NCBI RefSeq assembly: GCF_000237925.1
Contig: NW_017386051.1
Span: 1-64,000, forward strand
Source of the DNA: Schistosoma mansoni
Lineage: Eukaryota > Platyhelminthes > Trematoda > Strigeidida > Schistosomatidae
Length of the DNA stretch: 64,000 bases
Direction: 5' to 3'
Of this stretch, positions 51,801-60,099 are shown piece after piece. How positions within the stretch are numbered: position 1 is the stretch's first letter; the number at the start of each line of letters is the position of its first letter. Position numbers and translations under genes: made by a program. The notes below the pieces were generated by a model. The model was not told the DNA's origin. It saw only the letters and a list, made by a program, of their open reading frames with translations, and made no database searches.

Positions 51801-54800
51801 TAAAACATGTCCGAGCCACCGAAGTCGGTGTTTCAAGATGGTGACACCAATTGAATTATCGTCTCTGCGCCCGAACACACGATGCCGAACCTCTGCATTA
51901 CTAACATGGTGTTGCCACTGGATGTCAGCAATCCTTCGGAGACAACGATGATCGAACACAGAGAAACGTCTAACATCCTCAACTCGGAGAGGCCAGGTTT
52001 CACAAGCATAGAGCAAAACTGCTCTCACCGACGCATTGTAGATCCGACCTTTTACAGCCAGACTAACATCACGATGGCGCCAAAGATGGCCCAGATTGGC
52101 ATAAGCCGCTCTGGCTTTCATTATACGTGCATCAATCTCATCACTCACGCAACCACCAGCACTTATATAGCTACCTAGATACACGAACTTCTCAACTACT
52201 TCAATCTGCTCACCATCCAGGGTGAGTACAGGATGAGAATCCTGCCAGTCTTGTAGGAGTACTTTGCACTTGGAGGGTGCAAAGCACATGCCGTACCTGC
52301 GGACACTGATTGCCAACTGATTAAGTATGGATTGCATGGCTTAGGTATTATCGCACAGTAAGACAATATCACCCGCATACTCAAGGTCGAGAAGTTGTTC
52401 TCCAGGCAACAGATCCACACCGCCATTACTTACATCCATCAGAGCTGTTCCCAGAATGTCATCGATGGCAAACTTGAAGAGGAATGGTGAGATCGGGCAA
52501 CCCTGCCTAACCCCACTGCTCGAATGGAACAAGGGAGAAAGGTGGTTGTATGCCCTCACTCTGCCTGAGGTGTTCGTATACAGGGCCTTTAAGATGTTAA
52601 TAAACTTCTCAGGCACACCCTTCTTCAATAGACAATCCCAGAGAACAGTCCTGTCCAACGAATCGAAGGCAGCCCTGATATCAAGAAACACTACGATTGT
52701 TGGCCTGCGATAAGTATGATGGTGTTCTAACATTTGGCGGAGGGTGAAGATATGATCAATGCATCCTCGACCAGAACGAAAACCAGCCTGCTCCTCGCGA
52801 TTCAATCGTTCTCGGGTTTTAAACAACCTACGAAGAATGACAGAAGCCAATAGTTTGGACGCAATTGGAAGTAGACTCATCCCCCGATAGTTGTTACAGG
52901 AACAACGTGAACCCTTTTTAAAGATAGAGACGACTATTGACTCATTCCATGATGTTGGAACACTTTCTAGCTCCCAAACCTTTGCAAACAACACCGTCAG
53001 TTCCTTAGCCAGAAAGTCACCACCATCTTTAAAAAGAGCCGGAGGTAACTCATCTGGGCCCGGTGATTTGTAGCGCTTCAAGAGTTGGAGTTCCTTGCGG
53101 ACTTTCGCCTCATTTGGTGGATCAGTCGTCACCGGTCATGGGGGGCAGGACAAACTGGTAGATGTTGCCGGAGCAGCAGGCCAGTTGAACTGCCCTTCGA
53201 AAAATTCTGCCCATCGTCCGAGAAGTCGAGAGATGTTAGTGATTGGCATCCCGTCATCCTCGTAGATTGTTTCACTCACACCAGACTTCTTGCTGCCAGT
53301 GGCTCGGATGAGTTGGAAGAGCTTCTGGCAGTTATCAGATGCAGCTGCTGCTTCCATCTCATTAGCACGCTGCGACCACCAGGCTTCTCCGTCCTTACGC
53401 AAGCTTTGCCCAATTTTACTACGTAACAGCCTTCGTTTGTGGTCATACTCACGGTCACCCGGAGTAGACCGACGGGCTTCGATCAGTTGTAGGGAGCCAG
53501 AAGAAACCCAGTGCTTATAAGCGGGACGTTTCGCGAAGCCGCAAGCGGCTTCACTCGTCATTTTCATGGCGTCATGAAGATACAACCAATGCTCATCTAT
53601 ACTTTTCGGTGGGATGGTAGCTAGCCTAGAAGCTAGCTCCGCTCGATACTTACTTGCAACAGAAGTTGCAGCCAGTTTACTAACATCAATCAGTTGATGG
53701 CGGTCAATTCTTCGGCCACTGAAAAGTAAGGTAAGATTGGCGCAGACCAGGGCATGATCAGACTCCAGATAGGTACTCCAAAAGGAGCGGCAGCCTTGTA
53801 CACAACCACGCCAGCGGTAGCTGATCGCGATGTGATCAATCTGAGTCCAGGCTTGAGATGCAGAGGGAGGACGCCAGGTGGCATAACGGCGATGACTCTG
53901 CCAGAAGTTAGTTCTAGCCAGAAACAGGTTGTGGTCTGTGCACAGTTGCAGCAAACGGTCCCCGTTATCTGTCCTGCGACCAATAAGTCCCCATTGGCCA
54001 CCTAAACGACTCTCTTCTGTGCCTAGACGCCCGACCTGAGCATTCAAGTCTCCGGCTAATACTACAATATCTGTCGAACGCGCTTTCTGGAGAAGAACTG
54101 TTAACTGGTGGTAAAACTCATCCTTGATTGCATCCGGGCTGCAATCTGTAGGGGCATAGGCGGAGATGACGAAGAGACACCGATTCTCACGCCGATTTCT
54201 TCTCACTTTGATGGAACTTTCTAATCTAACAGCACATAACCGACTGTTAATGGAGATCCAATCGATTAGTGCTGCCTCAGCTCTAGCGCTTAGTGCAACA
54301 CCAACACCAGCAAGACCAGACGAAGATGCCACAGAGTCCCCGGATAAGTGCACGTGAAACAAGCTTTTCGAAGCAACAGATGGAGAGCGAATTTGTAGTA
54401 CTTCACTAGTCTTGAATACGGGTCTCGGATAGACAACAAACATCAACATTAGGACTTTCCAAAGACATAGCCAGCCCCATCTGTTGTCCGATCTGCATTA
54501 GTGTGCGAACGTTGAAGGAAGCCAGCTTGAACGGCGTACGTGGTTTCAGAAAGACTGCTTCAGTATTCGTAATCGGTGGAAGCATTCACTTTCAACCAGA
54601 TGGTGACTGGAGATCGTTTAGATGGGACAGAGTTTCCACCATGGGCGAGCTACTGCATAAGTTGGAAAGGAAGGATACACAATTTGGGAATAAAGGGAGT
54701 AAAAAAGCGACGTAGTAAATAATAGTAATAATAATAATAATAACAATAATAATAATAATAATAATGGTAATAATAATAATAATAATGTAAATTGTCTTTC

Positions 54801-57800
54801 TTCTATTAGGAACGAGAGCAGTGTAGTTAGTGTAGTGCGTCATTTCATGTCATTTGTGTGTGGGCTGTGATACTGCCCGGGTGCCCAAACCGAAGCAGGC
54901 AAACCATTTATAGATATACATCATCCTTAATCTTTTACTGAACACCTATAACCATATACACTCCCAAATAATAATATAAACAGACAAATGTGATAATATT
55001 CTAGTGGGAAGAATTGGCATTGGTTAGGAAATAGTAACTTTAAGGATACATGACTGTCACTACAATTGAATAAACCATCAAGCATTGAGGAAGAGAAGAA
55101 AAGAAAAAAACCCATCGATAACCAGACTATTAAGTAGGAATATCAACTCTTCTGTTACTGATATTCATGACTACATTTTGATCAGATTTTTCTTAGTGTA
55201 CATAAGCAATCTGTGGAGAACAACTCAAGCCTTTTTACTAACAATAATATAAACATCATTCCCGTTGAATAAGTCAGTAGTTTGCATCCAGTAGCTCAGT
55301 GATTGATGGATTAAACTTTTGAATCAAAGTTATCGAGTTTGAGTTTTAAGGTGAGTATCAACATTCGAATCTAGGTATATCTAACTGGCAAATCGCAAAT
55401 AAGAAAAATAAAGCGTCATGGATTCCAATGTTAGCCACAATTTACTTATGTGAAATAACTAGTGATCTAATGGTTATATAGTTTTCCAGCCAAACTTACG
55501 TCCATGGGTTGAAATAACTATGTTCAGGGTACTTCTTGGTTTCCATAATAACCAGGTTGGTTAATTCCTGATATATGACGTCTTTAGGAATATTTTAAAT
55601 TTAGAAAATTTACATATTACATTTTCTAGAGAAGGCACTGTAATGTTTCTGGATGCATAGGGGAAAAGATAAAACTCAGACAAGATGTTTTTGTGTGAAA
55701 TATAAAGAAAATAAAAAAGCAAGAACATGAGATGAGCTACTGTGACTTTGGTCTGCCCATTGATTTTGTTCTTAGGGCTGTGGAGAAATTTGCCCCAGGA
55801 CTAATAAACACTCTTAAGGAAGCTAGACTACTTAACGTAACCTTGAAACTGGATGAGTGAGTTCGATTGTGACGAATTTAGCTTTGCAGGCAGAAACTAT
55901 CCTATCGGACCACAAATTATCTACCACACAGATGCTGATTAGTCAGCAGAAGAGATGGCTGTAGTTAGAAAAATCGTATCTCCAAATTAGGCAGAAATCT
56001 GAAGTTACCTTCAAAAAATGCATGAATAAATACATAGGCATATAAACTAGAAAACATAATAAAACAAAGTATGTGTACTAAAAGCAAAGGGTATAGAGGA
56101 AGAATCAGAATACCAAGCTTACGATCAACTTACAATGGGTTGAAAGTAGAACAAGATATGGCGACAGTTTATCAATCAGATGGAAATTCGACGTAAGGTA
56201 AATAAAGGAAACATAACCCAAATGTTCATAATTACGCATAAACAAATAAGGGTAGTGTCTCGAAAAATAGGTTGTCAAGTTTGTCAGTCTTTTGTTTTCC
56301 TTTTTATAAAATGATCATAATGAAAACACTGGAATCTAGTATATTTCGCCTCAAACAGTTGACGTGTTATCGACTGAGATTATCAGTCCAGATAGCCACT
56401 AACTTTTTTAACAGATCTAGATGATAACTGTAATAGTTTTGCCACTGTTACTGTTAATGATTGAAACAGATTAATCTTTATTGACCTATATGCATCCTAA
56501 GCTGATGGCTTGAATGTTTTGATCACGTCACAAGGTTTATTAGGATTAGATCTAAAAAAATCGTAATGGAATCCAGGATGCACTTTTAGTCCTCTGTTTG
56601 AGTCATCAGATAAATCTACCTGGAACACTTTCACTTTTTACCAATCTGAATTTAAAAAAGCATATTACTAGATACTTATATGAAAGCAAAATAAATGACA
56701 AACTACTTATAAGGCTTTGTATTTTTTCTCCTCGTTAACAGCCCCCAAATGCCCTGGTACGGCCGAGAGTGCGGAGAGTCCGCTCTCCCTCTCGAAATGC
56801 TCTCACATGGCCACGCGAGTATATAGCCTCTGCCAGGGAAGTCCTACTCACTGCCTTCTCGTGGCAACGATGTTGTTCACAAAAGTGAGAGGACGAAAAG
56901 CGAATGTCCGGCACTTTATCCGGGTTGGTGGACATGGCGAGTTCACCTAGAGGAGTTGGAAAACCGTGATTCCAAACCAATGGTGCACATGGGCTCCAGT
57001 ATACTGAGAGAACGAATGGCGTATGAACCTATTGTTGGTCACCGGCTACCATGAGACTGCATCTCCTTAAGATGCTCCACTGCCTTGTGGACTGGACCTT
57101 CAGGTCAAAGGCTCGGGGTGTGGCCCCCTAAGAAAACCACCTGCTTCAGTCTGGGCACCTGGGCAGTATCACAGTCCTCACACAAATCAAATGAGATTTG
57201 TGAGGCGCATATTTATCTGGTGCTTTTTGTACCAATATTTATGTGTTTAAATAAATAAATAAATAATCCTCGTTAACAATGTAGAAGACTACAATTGACC
57301 TCTATCAAATTTCAATAAAAAGTGACTACATAACAACGCCTATTAAATCCTCTCAGCTGATGAACATATTTTAGTAAAGGTTAGAAAATTGCAGTCCTCA
57401 CCACTAACAATGCAAAAATAGAAACCTTTGCAAATAAAATTTATCCTATTGCAGAATAATATATAAGAACTCTCGTCTAAATTAGAACGAATAGTTTCAC
57501 AGTATTTGAGCGCCGAGTTGATGTAAGACATTAAATAGGAATAATATATTTGTAAAATCAAATTCATTCGCTGAGATTTTACAAATATATTATTCCTATT
57601 TAAAATTTATCCTAGTTACATAAACCAGAGATTACTTGGACACAATAGCTCAACAGATAATGTGTTGGTCGTTTCAGTTGAAATGTCAGCGTAAATATCA
57701 ACATTGAGATGCTGACGTACCATAAGTAACATGAAACATATATCGAGGATTCCGCTAGTAGCTGTTACTCAACAAACTGTAGATAAATGATTAAGATAGG

Positions 57801-58504
57801 AAATAACACCCAGAAAACAAATTATATCTTGACCAAATATTGAATTATTTAAAAAAAATTAATTACTAAAAGTCAACATACACTCAGTTTGATAACACCG
57901 TCTATTTTCTCATGAGAATCTAACGATTGTCTAGCTTCATACTCGATAGTTATTTGATTATCCTTTGAATCATTCCTAAATGATGCAACTGTCCAATTTA
58001 AATTACTTCCTAAAAATGTCTCTGTTTGCTTTCCTGTGTCAGGAGCAATTGTTTCACCATTTATATCACGATATCGAATTATCTAATTTGAATAATAGAA
58101 CATGAATTTCAAAAACAAATCTCACCCTATGTAATATTAATCCGTAAGATTGGATAGCATTATTAATGAAAACTGAATTCCTATAATCTAACGCATCATT
58201 ACTGTCAAAACGGGAACAGTTCACAGAGACGATAGATTCTTCAGTAGTTTGTATTAATATTAAGGAAGGAGGATGATATTCACTGGCAGATATTAAAAAC
58301 CATAATGTGTGTGTTTCATTCTTAACTGATATTTGATATAAATTTGTATTGTTGCAAAATGCTACATACGAAGTTATCTGAAATTATTTATTAGTAAAAT
58401 TAGTATTATCGAATAAAACTTACGTCAAATGTAGACACAACAATATTTTGAATAATCAAAGTACAGGAATATAGTACTACAACCCAAATGTTGACTGAAT
58501 ACAT
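42411..58504 (-). CDS. GLMP: Glycosylated lysosomal membrane protein homologue (spliced, six coding exons, complete)
   Basis: Six exons (58504-58424, 58377-58126, 58082-57882, 50449-50213, 45747-45410, 42873-42411) join in frame to 523 codons plus stop, all at GT/AG sites. It has a signal peptide (about residues 1-25), a luminal part with many N-glycosylation sequons, one membrane helix (about 399-420) and a cytoplasmic tail of about 100 residues. The pattern matches GLMP (NCU-G1): SIVSVNCS, then SYGLILHRIIRYRDINGE, NLNWTV, and YSSWIFIAGIGDPD just before the helix, parallel to the SW-x3-G-x-G region of mammalian GLMP. GLMP is a lysosomal glycoprotein that partners the transporter MFSD1. The tail has YQRI (428-431), a tyrosine lysosomal-sorting type motif, and ends with PPPY (513-516), a WW-domain ligand; this tail is longer than in mammals. 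The assignment is from pattern memory, not a search. Confidence 0.8.
43065..43136 (+). tRNA. tRNA-Asp(GTC) or a SINE head derived from it
   Basis: 72 nt forming a cloverleaf: acceptor TCCTCGA/TCGAGGA, D arm with TATAGTGGTGAGTA, anticodon loop CTGTCAC with anticodon GTC at 43098-43100, anticodon stem TCCGC/GTGGA (one G-U), T loop TTCGATT. The T stem CCAGG/CCCGG has one mismatch (A-C). Antisense within intron 5 of the GLMP-like gene. The mismatch leaves open a tRNA-derived repeat rather than a working gene. Confidence 0.75.
43137..44720. other. Intron 5 of the GLMP-like gene, little recognised
   Basis: The 200 bases after the tRNA-Asp-like sequence are less AT-rich than the rest and may be the body of a tRNA-derived element. 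The rest is AT-rich without a match in the window. Confidence 0.4.
44725..45205 (+). mobile_element. RTE-type LINE fragment (second family)
   Basis: Plus strand reads KRIDQFTYLKNFISPAELVS, HKARLHFADLRQL and KSKDMPRLLVFKYRCL-like text, with stops. Same region of the protein as the 40130-40690 fragment. Confidence 0.7.
45410..45747 (-). CDS. GLMP: GLMP homologue, exon 5
   Basis: 338 nt, phase 0 in, phase 2 out, from TTTCCCAG to GTAAGC. Luminal; SPFIQLGLEVSKDNKVIQST and SYHFGLPFALYGDRF, ending in a split Trp codon (TG|G). Confidence 0.85.
45748..46790. other. Intron 4 of the GLMP-like gene, nothing recognised
   Basis: AT-rich DNA without a coding or repeat match. Confidence 0.4.
46791..47690 (+). 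mobile_element. Candidate small LTR element (two direct repeats around a GC-rich core)
   Basis: A block starting TGTAGTATATGCTACTTAAG (from 46792) recurs in diverged form from 47440 (TGTGGTGTATGCTACTAATG) with matching order of ACACCAGTCGAAAGTGGAA-like, AATCATGAAGCATATAAAG-like and TTTTCATATTTTA-like text. Between them lie about 400 GC-rich bases (47035-47439) unlike their surroundings. This looks like a terminal-repeat element in miniature related to LTR family L2, but the ends and target duplication are not clear. Confidence 0.5.
48260..48840 (+). mobile_element. RTE-type LINE fragment (second family)
   Basis: Plus strand reads RLVFTNLYRLWHRQDIHLQI, KERVYSIAVCSILFNSCEM and CRLLIFEYRYLRKITRIF, homologous to the RT C-terminal part of the 51370-54899 LINE, with stops. 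Confidence 0.7.
49010..49082 (+). mobile_element. 73-bp tail-only LINE/short-element insertion, 13-bp target duplication
   Basis: Holds only the 3' end shared with the elements at 51370-54899 and 56741-57266 (GTGCGGCGCATATA to TTATGTGTTTAAATAATAAT). ACTACTCTGTGAT at 48997-49009 and 49083-49095 flanks it, a clear case of extreme 5' truncation. Confidence 0.85.
49096..49750. other. Intron 4 of the GLMP-like gene, nothing recognised
   Basis: No coding or repeat match seen. Confidence 0.4.
49751..49945 (+). mobile_element. Hammerhead element class A, core mutated
   Basis: Head TATCAGGACTCAGTAGCTAA, motif at 49862-49906 with stem II GTCC/GGAC and GAAA intact, but the core begins TTGACGA instead of CTGACGA. 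This loses the invariant first C, so it should be inactive. Tail CATCTTTGCTTATA. Confidence 0.75.
50213..50449 (-). CDS. GLMP: GLMP homologue, exon 4
   Basis: 237 nt (79 codons), phase 0 in and out, from TTATCAG to GTATGT. Luminal; FKVYKTTEQPHKQMYYCIEN, FSPVLLIFSNHS, and two cysteines (YYC, KYC). Separated from exon 3 by a 7.4-kb intron full of repeats. Confidence 0.85.
50876..51180 (-). mobile_element. LINE-derived short element, partial copy
   Basis: Shares GGGGGCCACACCCTGA, GTCCCATGGTAGCCGGTGAC and GGATCCTGGAGCCCATGTGA with the copies at 56741 and 58787. Both ends are incomplete. Confidence 0.7.
51370..54899 (-). mobile_element. RTE-type LINE, apparently full length, 12-bp target duplication, inactive
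   Basis: 3530 bp in intron 3 of the GLMP-like gene and in the same orientation. CAAACCATTTAT at 51358-51369 and 54900-54911 flanks it. The 3' tail is an AAAT run. One frame of about 957 codons (54449-51579) carries an AP-type endonuclease (SFNVRTL and LSETRIQD upstream in another frame, then GDLNAQVG, IDHIA, SDHALV) and reverse transcriptase (SIVVSIFKKGSRCSCNNYRG, FLDIRAAFDSLDRTVLWDCL, GVRQGCPISPFLFKFAIDDI). Breaks: a frameshift near 54445, TGA at 53136-53138, TAA at 52341-52343, and the catalytic YADD motif is YAGD. It cannot move itself. Confidence 0.9.
54721..54789. repeat. TAA microsatellite
   Basis: About 70 bases of TAA/AAT repeats with a few interruptions, inside the 5' untranslated part of the LINE. 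Confidence 0.85.
54912..56728. other. Intron 3 of the GLMP-like gene, mostly unrecognised
   Basis: Contains a decayed class A hammerhead element at about 55280-55450 (CAGTAGCTCAGTGATTGATG head; GTCATGGATTCCAATGTTAG tail) and a reverse one at about 56565-56630 (ATGGAATCCAGGATGCACTT). The rest shows nothing I can name. Confidence 0.5.
56741..57266 (+). mobile_element. 526-bp LINE-derived short element, 12-bp target duplication
   Basis: TCCTCGTTAACA at 56729-56740 and 57267-57278 flanks it. It ends with the same tail as the 3.5-kb LINE (TATTTATGTGTTTAAATAAA and repeats), and its part CTGGGCACCTGGGCAGTATC with what follows matches the 5' end of that LINE (54899-54840, minus strand). So it joins a LINE 5' region directly to a LINE 3' end. 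It has no coding potential of its own. Confidence 0.85.
57531..57603. repeat. Perfect 29-bp inverted repeat with 15-base loop
   Basis: Arms 57531-57559 and 57575-57603 are exact reverse complements (TAGGAATAATATATTTGTAA in the left arm). The loop is 57560-57574. It lies about 280 bases downstream of exon 3 in intron 3 of the GLMP-like gene. Confidence 0.9.
57645..57770 (+). mobile_element. Decayed hammerhead element class A
   Basis: Reads ACACAATAGCTCAACAGATA (head), GAGATGCTGACGTACCATAA and ACATGAAACATATATCGAGG, then GATTCCGCTAGTAGCTGTTA (tail). Stems are lost. Confidence 0.55.
57882..58082 (-). CDS. GLMP: GLMP homologue, exon 3
   Basis: 201 nt (67 codons), phase 0 in and out. Luminal; IIRYRDINGETIAPDTGK, then SNLNWTVASFRNDS, and IDGVIKLS at the end. 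Sequons NWT and NDS. Confidence 0.85.
58126..58377 (-). CDS. GLMP: GLMP homologue, exon 2
   Basis: 252 nt (84 codons), phase 0 in and out, from AATTTCAG to GTGAG. Luminal; contains NNTNLYQISVKNETHTLWFL, SIVSVNCS and ends SYGLILHR. Sequons at NNT, NET and NCS. Confidence 0.85.
58424..58504 (-). CDS. GLMP: GLMP homologue, exon 1 (signal peptide)
   Basis: 81 nt; MYSVNIWVVVLYSCTLIIQN is a hydrophobic signal peptide. The ATG directly follows an AG acceptor (TTGTTTTCTAG), so this exon is joined either to a 5' UTR exon or to a trans-spliced leader. Ends at GTAAGT, phase 0. Confidence 0.8.
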
Positions 58505-58583
58505 CTAGAAAACAAGTGGGAAAAAGAAAATTCAGCTAACAACGATATTTAGGAAATATGAGGGCAAAGACCAAGAATATTTT

Positions 58584-58619
58584 CCATATATATATACATA
58601 TATATATATATATATTTTA
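58584..58619. repeat. TA microsatellite upstream of GLMP exon 1
   Basis: About 35 bases of TA repeat starting 80 bases upstream of the GLMP start codon. Confidence 0.85.
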
Positions 58620-58786
58620 TACGGAAAATCTGAATGTTAGATTGACAGTTGACACTAAATTGATCTCATAATATTTTCATCTGAATTATGGAGTCTTATC
58701 AATCCTAGTTAAGTTGACATCTAAAGAAATCGCAGCGTAAATTCAGAAAGATTGGTTGTCTATTGGCAAATTCCATCACTTGTGAT

Positions 58787-59141
58787 ACGTATTTAAACAC
58801 AAACATTGGGACAAGGAGGTGCCAAATATATATGCGCCACACTTCGTCATTTGATTTGTGTGAGGGCCACGATACTGTTCGGGCGCCCAAACCGAAGCAG
58901 GTGGTTTCCTTAGAGGGCCACACCCCGAGCCTCTGACCTATTGACCTGATCTATGAGGCAATGGATCAACATTAGTAGATGCGGTCCCATGGTGGACGGT
59001 GATCAACATTAGGTTCACACACCATTTGTTCCTTCAGGATCCTGAAGTCCAGTGGGTGCATACTCATGGCCATGTGAGAGCATTTCGAGATGGAGAGTGG
59101 ACTCTCCCCACCCTCGGTCGTATCAGGGTTTGGGGGGCTTC
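58787..59141 (-). mobile_element. LINE-derived short element, reverse copy
   Basis: From the tail (GTATTTAAACACAAACATTG, AATATATATGCGCCACAC) through GCCCAAACCGAAGCAGGTGG to CATGTGAGAGCATTTCGAGA and CAGGGTTTGGGGGGCTTC. An internal part is deleted relative to 56741-57266. No target duplication seen. Confidence 0.75.
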
Positions 59142-60099
59142 AGATTTAGATCTACTTAATAGAACTTCCGGGTTTTGTGAAGAGGTACGTTAGGCAGATT
59201 TTAAACCCATGGACTAATGTTCGAAAGACAAATGTATGAATAACACAGCTACATTTTTCATCACTCGTTGAAGATAACCAATATACAATTGATTCGAAGG
59301 CTCATTCCGTTGGGAAATGCTTTTCCAACTACATCAACACCCACGTACGCAAATCTATAACTCGATTTTCTGAGAATGGACTTAGTTTCGAAAGTGATTA
59401 ACCATATGTTATTAAATTAGGTCCCTATTCTTTTATTTTACATCGGTTGATCACAAAGTTACTAAGCCACTAACTACTTACAACAAACCCCCAGACTGTT
59501 GATTAAACGACTGCTTATCTACTGTCGCCTGTTTATTTGACTAAAGCTTTCCAGTTATATTTAGCAGCTCAATAACATCAAGCACCAGAAGAAACTTTGT
59601 AGAGCACCTTGCAAGGTGCAAAGCATGCTTTGCATGGTCATCGTGATAGAGGCTCGTAGCAACGCTTATATGCAGCCAGTGAGTTTATTGTACACAGTGT
59701 GATCCCACTTGTTGCGTTTATCACACTACATTCCATGGTGAAACGGAAAGAAGCATGTGGGTTAACCGTATATGGTTATAACCGTCGCTATAACGATGTC
59801 TTGTTCACGCCATTTAAACTGATCGGCAAGCATATAGAAAGAGACGATATACAAAAAATTCCCTTAAGCACAGGGAAAAGAAAATGATTTTGGGAATAAA
59901 CCAACCTCCCGATTTTAAAGAACCTACTTTCTTAGAATTAGGCCATTTAGAACTTTCCGCCATTTTTGTTTCGATGACCTTGATTCCACTCTCTCAAATG
60001 ATTCAAATGGTTGAGGACGGAATAGAAGAAGCTTTCGCTTAACGGGCTTCCGCGTCTAGTAGCAGTGGATCAACAATACCTCCAGGCAAGAACCTAGGT
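59142..60099. other. Nothing recognised
   Basis: No coding exon, RNA or repeat match. CCTTGCAAGGTGCAAAGCATGCTTTGCAT-like small palindromes occur near 59610-59637. Confidence 0.4.

Noticed and set aside
51616-54357. Several plus-strand open frames of 60-113 codons opposite the LINE
   Set aside because: They are antisense shadows of the endonuclease and reverse transcriptase frame on the minus strand.
59699-59887. 62-codon plus-strand open frame
   Set aside because: No domain, no splice context and no match to anything else in the window.
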